DNA from: Cupriavidus necator A5-1
Lineage (GTDB): Bacteria > Pseudomonadota > Gammaproteobacteria > Burkholderiales > Burkholderiaceae
Direction of reading: 5' to 3'
Assembly: GCF_000744095.1 (NCBI RefSeq)
Contig: NZ_JQLI01000001.1
Location: 1,054,001 to 1,118,000, forward strand
DNA: 64,000 nt
The notes under the pieces were generated by a model, which worked only from the letters and a program-made list of their open reading frames with translations, was not told where the DNA came from and ran no database searches. The translations under genes and the position numbers were made by a program. Positions 57,039 through 64,000 of this stretch are shown here, one piece after another. Numbering within the stretch: position 1 is the first letter of the stretch; every line of letters begins with the position of its first letter.

Positions 57039-57102
57039 CGGAGGCGCGAACCCGACCAGTTCGCACTCAATTGTTCCCCCAATTCAGACTGCGAGGTAGA
57101 CT

Positions 57103-57237
57103 ATGAGTTCTCAAGTTGCATTCCAAGCGCCGGCCATCAATCGAAAGAAGGTCGGCGACATGACCGTAACCATGTTGAGCGACGGCTATCTTGATGCCTC
57201 GTTCGAGTTGCTGAACGGCATCGATGCGCTAATATAA
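57103..57237 (+). pseudogene. N-terminus of a metallo-beta-lactamase-fold hydrolase, opposite strand
   Basis: 44 codons from the ATG at 57103: MSSQVAFQAPAINRKKVGDM, then TVTMLSDGYLDASFELLNGI, the usual opening of these hydrolases. It then hits a stop where IS110 debris begins. It is head-to-head with the longer fragment on the minus strand, which lacks exactly this part. Confidence 0.6.
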
Positions 57238-57254
57238 GCTTAGCGATGGGCCGT

Positions 57255-57840
57255 TGCCGCAATCGCTCAATGTTCTTCGCCTGCCGCTCAAACTGGGCGC
57301 TACGTTCGAGTGTGGTGCCAGAACCACGCCATCTCGATCAGCAAGGAGCGCCCTCGCCGGTTGCCCTGCTTACTGATTCCCTGGTCAACCCGGCTCTCGC
57401 CGCTATCGTAGGGCTGAGGCACCAGACCAACACAGGACCCTACTTCGCGCCGGTTGTCAAAGTGTCGCCCAGAATAGCTCGAGTACCAGTCGGGTAGCCC
57501 CACCGGACCGACCGCGTTGAGTCGTTCGATGTCGGCGATGCGTTTCTGTACGGGTTCCGGCAATTGTTCGATCAATTCTTTTTGGAACTCGGCAAATTGC
57601 TGCTCAGCCAGGGCCAGGCGCCGGCACTCCCTGGTTAGTCGCGCGTGCAGCTATGGCGGCAAGGGCGCGCCGTCGTGGCAGCGAATCTCTCCCCATTGCG
57701 AGACGCGTTGCGACGTCGCCCTTGGCGTCCCGCCAGCAGCCCACCGTGCGCAACAATTTGCGTATCCGGTCGCGGTGCTGCAGCATTCAGAAATAGGGGG
57801 TTTTTCTGCTGAGAGAAGCGCCCTGCTATAGCGTTCGTTG
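57255..57840 (-). pseudogene. IS110/IS1111-family transposase middle and C-terminal fragment
   Basis: Frames read LQHRDRIRKLLRTVGCW (57604-57786) and, after a frame change, LIEQLPEPVQKRIADIERLN through GRHFDNRREVGSCVGLVPQP to GNRRGRSLLIEMAW (57300-57575). This is the part missing from the IS110 fragment at 47070-47315. The remainder up to 57985 shows no gene. Confidence 0.6.
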
Positions 57841-57985
57841 CTCTCGTCATCACAGTGGGCGCTTGACTTCATATCCACCGGGCGGGCGCAAAGACACCGA
57901 TCGCACCAGGCCGCGTCAGGGCGCTGCCCGCCCGGCAATACCGCGTCTTGAAAACCCCCATCCACGTGCCACCATCTGTCGTGCG

Positions 57986-58981
57986 TCAGGGTCCGAAGAA
58001 ACGCTTCCTCGCCTCGTCCGGAAGCCCCATGCCGGTCACCCTAGCCTTCTGGAGCACCTCCCAGAAGTAGCGGTAGGTGGCGCGGTCATGCAATTCGCCC
58101 TTGTACTGGATGGGGCCCCAGTCCGCGTCCTGTGCAGACACCAGGATATTCGCGGCATCCTCCACCTCCGCGAAATCTGGCTGCATGGCATTGACGATTG
58201 GCAGAATCTGAGCAGGGTGAATGCTCCACATGCGCATAAACCCAAACTCGTTGCGCGCGCGGCGGGCATCGCCCGCGATCACCTCGGCGTCCTTGAGGTT
58301 CAGGCACACATTGTGGGCAGGCACGATGCCGTTGGCCAGGGCCGCGGCCACCGTATCCGCCTTGGCACGCGCCAGCAAGGCATGCTCGAACTGGCCCGGG
58401 CTGCGCATGGCGGCCGCCGGGATGGCGCCGTGGTGGCCGCTGACGAAGTCCATCAGACCGAAGTCCAGCACCTCTATACCAGGAAGCTCAGCAATCTCGA
58501 ATACATTGCGCAGGGCACCGTGGGTCTCGATCAGTACGTGTACAGGCACCGGCCGTGCCAGGCCGGCCTCCCGCGCCGCGCCACCGATGTACTCGATCAC
58601 CTCGGCAACTTGCCGGGGACTCGTAGCCTTGGGTATCGTGATATAGGCCAGCCGGCTGCCAGCCTCGCCGACGATGATGTCGACGTCCTGGCGCCAGGCC
58701 GGGTGCGACGGGTCATGGATGCGCGTGCCGACACGGCCGAACTGATTGCGGTCCGAAGCGATCGTGCGCGCCACCATGGCAGCGTGCTCACGCTCCTGGC
58801 CGGCAGCGGCCCCGTCCTCGCAGTCACAGGTTACGTCAAATACCGGGCCATATTCGAGCTGCAGGTCCATGGCCTTGCCGATCAGCTTCTCGCTGCCGGC
58901 ATAGTGCTCGCAGGCAGCCAGCACGGGGAAGGCCTTCTCGCCGGCAAAGAGCGCGTGTTTTGGATGCGTTGTAGATGTCAT
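57986..58981 (-). CDS. CitE/HpcH-type lyase (malyl-CoA lyase-like)
   Basis: 331 residues from the ATG at 58979-58981 (an ATG at 59002 is possible). TIM-barrel lyase with FDVTCDCEDGAAAGQEREHA for substrate/metal binding, IPKATSPRQVAEVIEYI, and the metal Glu in VHVLIETHGALRNVFEIAEL. Family enzymes cleave or form malyl-CoA, methylmalyl-CoA or citryl-CoA. It lies 22 bp after the GMC oxidoreductase in a probable operon with a Liv-type transporter. No CoA ligase is nearby in the visible part. Confidence 0.82.
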   Translation of the reverse strand: MTSTTHPKHALFAGEKAFPVLAACEHYAGSEKLIGKAMDLQLEYGPVFDVTCDCEDGAAAGQEREHAAMVARTIASDRNQFGRVGTRIHDPSHPAWRQDVDIIVGEAGSRLAYITIPKATSPRQVAEVIEYIGGAAREAGLARPVPVHVLIETHGALRNVFEIAELPGIEVLDFGLMDFVSGHHGAIPAAAMRSPGQFEHALLARAKADTVAAALANGIVPAHNVCLNLKDAEVIAGDARRARNEFGFMRMWSIHPAQILPIVNAMQPDFAEVEDAANILVSAQDADWGPIQYKGELHDRATYRYFWEVLQKARVTGMGLPDEARKRFFGP

Positions 58982-59003
58982 GATATGTCTCGATTCCTCC
59001 ATG

Positions 59004-60668
59004 TCATCCGGCTGCAATCGACACGTCTGAAGTGACGGTGTAGCGCCCTGCCCTGTCGTCCGACGGGGCCGCGACACCGAGGATCATGTCGGCGGCCTTC
59101 TCGGCGATCATGATGGTCGGTGCATTGGTGTTGCCCGACGGGATCCTTGGCATGACGGAGGCGTCGACCACGCGAAGACCCTCGATGCCCTTCACACGCA
59201 ACTGCGGATCCACCACCGCATCGTCGTCGATACCCATCTTGCACGTCCCAACCGGGTGATACATCGACTGTGCATTGGCCCGGAGGTATCGGGTCAGCTC
59301 CGCATCGGTCTGGTAGTTCGTCCCGGGAAGCAACTCGCCCTTGAAATGTTCGCGGAACGGCGAGGCGTCGAAGATCCGGCGAATGACGCGGATGCCTTCG
59401 ATCAGCGGCTGCATGTCGCGCTCATCCGTCAGGTAGTTGGCGACCATGCGCGGAGCATCACCCGGGAATGGCGAGCGCAACGATACCGAGCCGATGGAGT
59501 AAGGGCGCAGCAGCGTGCACGAGGCCGTCAGCGCCGGCGCACTGTCCGCCTTGTACATGCCCGACTTGCTGATCATGCTGAACGGACGCATCTGCACCTG
59601 GAGATCGGGCACGGGAGTATGCGGGCCCGAGCGCAGGAACAAGCCGACCTGCGCCGCAGCGGAAGTCAGCAGGCCGCGCCTTGAAACCAGGTAGCGGAGC
59701 ACATCCGGCAACATCCGCCAGTTGCTCGAGATCAGCCCGTTGATGGAGAACGACGGGTCTACGCTCGCCAGGCAGTGCGCGTAGATATGGTCCTGAAGGT
59801 TCCTGCCTACGCCGCGCAGGGCATGCTTCACCTCGATACCGAACGACCTCAGCTGTTCCGCCGGGCCGATGCCCGAGAGCATCAGCAGTTGCGGCGAGTT
59901 GATGGCACCGCCGGAGAGGATGACCTCCCTGGCGTGCGCTTCGTGAGGCTGACCATCTACGACATAGCGCACGCCCGCGGCACGCTTGCCATCGAGCAGG
60001 ATTTTTTCGGCCAGCGCGCGGGTGTGCACCACGAGGTTCGGACGATGGCGGATCGGGTGGAGAAACGCGGTCGACGTCGAGTCCCTCATCCCCTTGTGAA
60101 TAGCGAATTGCAGATACCCCACGCCTTCCTGCGTCACGCCATTGAAATCCTCGTTGCGAGGAATGCCGATCCTCGTCGCCGCTTCGACAAACGCCTGCGA
60201 AGCCGGATGCGGCTCGTGCAAGGGCGAGACGTGCAGTTCGCCCTCGGCGCCGTGCAGCTCACTGGCACCGAGGAAGTGGCATTCGCTGCGCCGGAAGTAT
60301 GGCAGTACGTCGCTCCACCCCCAGCCCGGGTTGCCCAGTTCCCGCCAGGCATCGTAGTCCGCGGCCGTGCCGCGCATATACACATGGCCGTTGATCGAGC
60401 TGCTGCCGCCCAACGTCTTGCCGCGCGGCCAGATGATCTTCCGGTGGTTCAGCCCGGGTTCTTCGTCTGACGTGTAGCCCCAGGTCAGGTCGGGATGATT
60501 CACCACGCGCGGTACGCCTGCCGGCACTTTCAACCAGACGTTCCGGTCCTCGCCGCCGGCCTCGAGCAGCAGCACGCGATGACGTGGATTGCGAGACAGC
60601 CGGTTCGCCAGCACGCATCCCGCAGAGCCCGCACCGATAATGACATAGTCGTAGGTCTGGATATTCAT
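59004..60668 (-). CDS. GMC-family FAD oxidoreductase (choline/alcohol dehydrogenase type)
   Basis: 554 residues from the ATG at 60666-60668. FAD motif YDYVIIGAGSAGCVLANRLS, the GMC signature GGSSSINGHVYMRGTAADYD, the second signature SGGAINSPQLLMLSGIGPAE, and the active-site His region MYHPVGTCKMGIDDDAVVDP. It oxidises an alcohol to an aldehyde; substrates range from choline to polyethylene glycol and long-chain alcohols. No signal peptide is evident. Confidence 0.9.
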   Translation of the reverse strand: MNIQTYDYVIIGAGSAGCVLANRLSRNPRHRVLLLEAGGEDRNVWLKVPAGVPRVVNHPDLTWGYTSDEEPGLNHRKIIWPRGKTLGGSSSINGHVYMRGTAADYDAWRELGNPGWGWSDVLPYFRRSECHFLGASELHGAEGELHVSPLHEPHPASQAFVEAATRIGIPRNEDFNGVTQEGVGYLQFAIHKGMRDSTSTAFLHPIRHRPNLVVHTRALAEKILLDGKRAAGVRYVVDGQPHEAHAREVILSGGAINSPQLLMLSGIGPAEQLRSFGIEVKHALRGVGRNLQDHIYAHCLASVDPSFSINGLISSNWRMLPDVLRYLVSRRGLLTSAAAQVGLFLRSGPHTPVPDLQVQMRPFSMISKSGMYKADSAPALTASCTLLRPYSIGSVSLRSPFPGDAPRMVANYLTDERDMQPLIEGIRVIRRIFDASPFREHFKGELLPGTNYQTDAELTRYLRANAQSMYHPVGTCKMGIDDDAVVDPQLRVKGIEGLRVVDASVMPRIPSGNTNAPTIMIAEKAADMILGVAAPSDDRAGRYTVTSDVSIAAG

Positions 60669-60687
60669 CGTTTCATCCCGTTCGTGA

Positions 60688-61023
60688 TCAGCGTACGCTC
60701 GCGCCGCCATCTTCGGTGCCTTGCATGATGTAGAGTTGCGTCTTTGCCGACTCAAACCGGTAGCCGATCACCTGCTGGTAGTCGCTGGAATCATAGAACT
60801 CTCGTGCACGCGCGGCACTCTCGAATTCCAGGAACACGACGCGCTTGACGACCCGGCCCCCCTCGCGCACTTCGGGATTCCCGCCGGCGACCAGGAATTT
60901 TGCGCCGTACTTCTTCAGCACGGGTTCTACCCTCGGCGCATACTCGGCGTTGAAGTATGCGGCGTCCTCGATCTCAAGCTCGGCGTAGATATAGCCCTTG
61001 GCATTGCTCATGTGATCTTCCAT
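60688..61023 (-). CDS. DUF1330-family protein
   Basis: 111 residues. KGYIYAELEIEDAAYFNAEY and VFLEFESAARAREFYDSSDY are typical of the DUF1330 ferredoxin-like fold; biochemical role unknown. An internal ATG at 61011 is an equally good start. It lies between livF (26 bp) and the GMC gene (19 bp), within the same operon. Confidence 0.82.
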   Translation of the reverse strand: MEDHMSNAKGYIYAELEIEDAAYFNAEYAPRVEPVLKKYGAKFLVAGGNPEVREGGRVVKRVVFLEFESAARAREFYDSSDYQQVIGYRFESAKTQLYIMQGTEDGGASVR

Positions 61024-61049
61024 GTGACTTCCCTGTAGCGAGCGCCGGT

Positions 61050-61772
61050 TCAGTGAGCGCCGCCCAGATAGGCGGCACGCACGGCGGGATCCCCCTTAAG
61101 CTTGGCCGCGGGCCCTTCCAGTGCAATGCGGCCGCCTTCCAGCACGTAGGCGTAGTCAGATACCTCGAGCGCGGCCGCGGCAAACTGCTCAACCAGCAGC
61201 ATGGTGACCTGCTGGTCCTTGAGCCGGCGGATAATCCGGAAAACCTCCTCCACCAGGATCGGAGCGAGTCCCATCGACGGCTCGTCCAGCAGGATCACCT
61301 CCGGGCGCAGCATCACGGCTCTGGCCATGGCCAGCATCTGCTGCTCACCGCCTGAGAGCGTGCCCGCCAGTTGCGCACGCCGCTCCTTAAGCCGGGGAAA
61401 GAGCTCCATTGCTTGTTCCAGATCCGCGAGGACATCTCCCCGAGGGCGGCTCCCGGTGAACCGGGGAAAGGCTCCCAGCGTCAGGTTATCGGCGACGCTG
61501 AGCGTGGGGAACACCCGCCGGCCCTCCGGCGAATGGGCCAGTCCCAGGCGTGCGATCTGATGGGATTCGCACCCCGTGATGTCCTTCCCATTGAGCAGTA
61601 CGGCGCCGCCCTTCGGCCTGATCATGCCGGACACAGCCTTCATGGTGGTCGTTTTGCCGGCGCCGTTGGAACCGATCAGGCTCACGACCTTGCCACGAGG
61701 CACTTCGAATGAGATCCCATGGAGAACTTCCGTGCTGCCATAGCCGGCGTGCAATGCTTCGATCTTTAGCAT
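61050..61772 (-). CDS. livF: Branched-chain amino-acid-type ABC transporter ATPase LivF
   Basis: 240 residues. Walker A LIGSNGAGKTTTMKAVSGMI, ABC signature LSGGEQQMLAMARAVM, Walker B VILLDEPSMGLAP and the LivF end YLGGAH. It energises a HAAT-family importer with the fused LivM-LivG and LivH. The operon's substrate may be an organic acid or an alcohol-derived compound rather than an amino acid. Confidence 0.9.
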   Translation of the reverse strand: MLKIEALHAGYGSTEVLHGISFEVPRGKVVSLIGSNGAGKTTTMKAVSGMIRPKGGAVLLNGKDITGCESHQIARLGLAHSPEGRRVFPTLSVADNLTLGAFPRFTGSRPRGDVLADLEQAMELFPRLKERRAQLAGTLSGGEQQMLAMARAVMLRPEVILLDEPSMGLAPILVEEVFRIIRRLKDQQVTMLLVEQFAAAALEVSDYAYVLEGGRIALEGPAAKLKGDPAVRAAYLGGAH

Positions 61773-61781
61773 GGTGAATCC

Positions 61782-63782
61782 TTATGCGACGGCGGGCTTG
61801 ATATCCAAAGACTGCGCGGCAGGCTGCGTATCATGCGATTTGGCGGCACCCGCGCCCAGATATGCCTCCAGAACCTTGGGATTGCACTGCACCTCCGCTC
61901 CCGTTCCTTCGGCGATCTTCTGGCCAAAATCCAGCACGGTGACCTGGTCGCAGATGCTCATGACCACGTCCATGTGATGCTCGATCAGGATGACCGAGAT
62001 GCCGTGCTCGCGAATCTTGCGGATCATCGCCACCAGGCCGGGCAACTCCGCGGGCGGCAGGCCCGCGGCCGGCTCGTCGAGCAACAGCAGGCTTGGCCCC
62101 AGCGCCAGTGCCCGCCCGATCTCCAGCAGCCGCATCCGGCCATAGGGCAGGTTGCGCGCTTCCTCGCCGGCAACGTCCGAGAGGCCGACAAAGTTCAGCA
62201 GGCTTGCCGCCCGCTGGCGCGCCTGGCGCTCTTCCTCGCGATAGCGTCGCGTATGGAGGACGACATCAAGCAGCGACGACCGGAACGTATGGTGCAATCC
62301 CACCAGCACGTTCTCCACGCTCGTCATCTCGCCGAACAGCTGCACGTTCTGGAATGTGCGGGCGATGCCGCCGAGCGCGATCTCGGAGGGCGCCCGGCCC
62401 GATATCGGCTTGCCGTCATACGTAATGACACCGTCGGTCGGCGCATAGATGCCGGTGATGACGTTCATCATCGTGCTCTTGCCGGAACCGTTCGGTCCGA
62501 TGAGTCCATGCACGGTGTTCGGGGCGATGCGAAGATCGACCGTATTGAGCGCCTTCAGGCCGCCGAATCGCATGACAATGCCGCTTGCCTCCAGCACCGG
62601 CTGGTCGCTCTTCAATGGCCGGGCGGGATTGACGAGTGCCAGCGGCGCAGCGACGCCACGCGCAATGCCCCCGCGTTCATCCGCCCACGCCTGCCCGACC
62701 TTGCCGAGGGTGCCCTTCAGGTAGCCGGTAATGCCATCTGGCAGGTAGAACACGACGGCCAGGATCATCAGCCCGAAGATCGTCAGCCGATGCTCCGTGA
62801 TGTCATTGAGGGTGAACGCGAACACCACGAAGCCCGCCACCGCGGCCAGCGGAATCGCCAACGCCCGCATCGTCACGCGGCTGCACTTGAGCGCCCATGC
62901 CGCATATGCCGCCACGACTACCGCGATGCCGACGGTCAGCAGACGAAACAGGAACGGGTCGGACAGGAGGTTGGGCAGCACCACCACCACCGCCGCGCCC
63001 AGGATGGCACCGGTGCGGGACCTGCGCCCGCCGAGCGTCACTGCCAGCAGGAAGAGTACGGCCAGCTCGATCGTGAAGTTGTTCGGCGCAATGTACTCTT
63101 CCGAGTAGGCGAACAGACCGCCAGCCAGGCCCGCCAGCGCCGCGCTGATGACAAAGGCAATGACCTTGTACCTGTAGACGGAGACTCCCATGCAGTCGGC
63201 TGCGACCGGACTGCCCCGCAGCGCGATGAACGCCCGACCGAAATGAGACTTCAGCAGCCGCGTCACGGCGACCAGCGACAGCGCCACCATCACCAGCGTG
63301 AAGTAATAGAAGTCCACCGCCGTCACCTGATGACCGAGCACCACCGGCTTGCGCAGCTGGAGTCCCTGCGGACCGTTGGTGAGGAAGTCCATCTCGTTAA
63401 GGAGAATCGCGATGATCGTCCCGAACGCGAGCGTCACCATGGCGAGATACGGACCGGTCACGCGCAACGCCGGGAGCGCCAGCACGGCACCAAGACACGC
63501 GGTGATGGCCATGGCGGCGGGCAATGCCACCCAGAATGGCAGCCCCGCCTTCACGGCAATCAGGCCCGCCGCATACGCGCCCACGCCAAAGAGACCCGCG
63601 TGACCGAGCGAGACTTCGCCCGTATAGCCGACCACGATGTCCAGGCCGAACAGCAGGATGGCATAGATGCCGATCACGACCAGCAGATGGATATAGTACG
63701 GATTGGTGATGACGAGCGGGAGCGCCGCCAGCCCCGATAGCAGTGCCGTCGCGAGGAGTGCCTTGCTGCTTTTCATGGTCAT
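61782..63782 (-). CDS. Fused LivM permease - LivG ATPase
   Basis: 666 residues. Residues 1-330 are a LivM-type permease (GYTGEVSLGHAGLFGVGAYA, LTLGGRRSRTGAILGAAVVV, about nine membrane segments). Residues about 390-640 are a LivG-type ATPase with Walker A GLIGPNGSGKSTMMNVITGI, signature LPYGRMRLLEIGRALA and Walker B LLLLDEPAAGLPPAE. The signature reads LPYG instead of LSGG, as in other LivG-type proteins. ATGA overlaps the livH stop, and livF follows after 9 bp. Such fusions fix a 1:1 permease/ATPase ratio. Confidence 0.9.
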   Translation of the reverse strand: MTMKSSKALLATALLSGLAALPLVITNPYYIHLLVVIGIYAILLFGLDIVVGYTGEVSLGHAGLFGVGAYAAGLIAVKAGLPFWVALPAAMAITACLGAVLALPALRVTGPYLAMVTLAFGTIIAILLNEMDFLTNGPQGLQLRKPVVLGHQVTAVDFYYFTLVMVALSLVAVTRLLKSHFGRAFIALRGSPVAADCMGVSVYRYKVIAFVISAALAGLAGGLFAYSEEYIAPNNFTIELAVLFLLAVTLGGRRSRTGAILGAAVVVVLPNLLSDPFLFRLLTVGIAVVVAAYAAWALKCSRVTMRALAIPLAAVAGFVVFAFTLNDITEHRLTIFGLMILAVVFYLPDGITGYLKGTLGKVGQAWADERGGIARGVAAPLALVNPARPLKSDQPVLEASGIVMRFGGLKALNTVDLRIAPNTVHGLIGPNGSGKSTMMNVITGIYAPTDGVITYDGKPISGRAPSEIALGGIARTFQNVQLFGEMTSVENVLVGLHHTFRSSLLDVVLHTRRYREEERQARQRAASLLNFVGLSDVAGEEARNLPYGRMRLLEIGRALALGPSLLLLDEPAAGLPPAELPGLVAMIRKIREHGISVILIEHHMDVVMSICDQVTVLDFGQKIAEGTGAEVQCNPKVLEAYLGAGAAKSHDTQPAAQSLDIKPAVA

Positions 63783-64000
63783 ACCTTCTTGATGATCGTC
63801 TTGCCGAACAGGCCCGCCGGTTTCAGGGCCAGTGCGAGCAGCAGGAGTACAAGGCCAGGGACATCCTTGTAGCCCGTGGAGAAGTAATAGCCGGTCGCCG
63901 TTTCGGAGATGCCTAGAATCAGCCCCCCTACGATCGCGCCCAGGCCGGAGGTCAGGCCGCCGATGATGGCGACGGCAAGCGCCTTCAGTCCCAGCGATGC
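63779..64000 (-). CDS. livH: LivH-type permease, C-terminal part cut by the window edge
   Basis: About 73 codons at the end of the window: ASLGLKALAVAIIGGLTSGL, then VGGLILGISETATGYYFS and LVLLLLALALKPAGLFGK, typical of the LivH C-terminus. The stop overlaps the start of livM-G. The upstream part and any binding-protein gene lie outside the window. Confidence 0.85.
   Translation of the reverse strand, partial: ASLGLKALAVAIIGGLTSGLGAIVGGLILGISETATGYYFSTGYKDVPGLVLLLLALALKPAGLFGKTIIKKV

Noticed and set aside
61833..63740. A 635-codon plus-strand open frame opposite the Liv genes
   Set aside because: It is antisense to the fused livM-livG, has His/Arg/Asp-rich low-complexity sequence and no domain. 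Long antisense frames are expected in GC-rich DNA.

Overview
The window reads as DNA of a Burkholderiales betaproteobacterium, most likely Cupriavidus or a close relative. The base composition is GC-rich. There are three stand-alone Bug/TctC-type solute receptors, a Burkholderia-type porin, an etfBA pair, CaiB-family CoA-transferases and a KfrA/tyrosine-recombinase pair. The mix of catabolic operons with heavily decayed mobile DNA suggests a megaplasmid, a second chromosome or a genomic island. The genus is an inference from protein style.

Regions: (1) 1-5.8 kb: a KfrA-like coiled-coil DNA-binding protein divergent from an intact tyrosine recombinase, then an IS1634-family element. (2) 5.8-19.5 kb: a signalling island. 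It has a PAS hybrid histidine kinase, two epoxide-hydrolase-family genes, an LRAT-domain gene, a giant Ser/Thr-kinase-like/AAA/GAF/PAS/histidine kinase with two response regulators, and an ohr gene. Three copies of one module (kinase 3' end, palindrome, about 200-bp leader) lie upstream of the second hydrolase, the LRAT gene and ohr. (3) 19.5-26.5 kb: a small secreted repeat protein, then decayed genes (response regulator/cyclase, PAS, GlxA, integrase, XRE, PLP decarboxylase and CoA-transferase remnants) and a membrane protein. (4) 26.9-44.3 kb: a catabolic supercluster with porin, pobA, acyl-CoA dehydrogenase, Bug receptors, NIPSNAP, a ketosteroid-dehydrogenase-like flavoprotein, DUF35, a thiolase-like protein, a CoA-transferase, a racemase, a FadR/GntR regulator, etfBA, MmgE/PrpD and MaoC. 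Four CATTGG-N5-CCAATG-like sites mark its two promoter regions. (5) 44.3-47.6 kb: a graveyard of integrase, orphan XRE, TnsB/TniA-like, IS4 and IS110 pieces. (6) 47.5-53.2 kb: a gentisate-type ring-cleavage operon (flavin monooxygenase, bicupin dioxygenase, FAH hydrolase, Bug receptor, FadR/GntR) behind three evenly spaced TTGGT-N3-ACCAA operators. (7) 53.2-57.9 kb: TniQ-like, ISKra4, HigBA toxin-antitoxin, integrase, metallo-beta-lactamase and IS110 pieces. (8) 58-64 kb: one minus-strand operon of livH (cut by the window end), a fused livM-livG, livF, DUF1330, GMC oxidoreductase and a CitE/HpcH-type lyase.

How the genes work together (inference): the large cluster can activate an acid to its CoA thioester, dehydrogenate and hydrate it using ETF, shorten it with a thiolase-fold/DUF35 retro-aldolase, and feed 4-hydroxybenzoate to PobA. 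The gentisate-type operon hydroxylates and cleaves a second aromatic substrate. The kinase island looks like a stress regulon whose promoters have been copied with the end of the kinase gene. A 3' fragment of one integrase recurs at several gene breakpoints and seems to mark much of the rearrangement.
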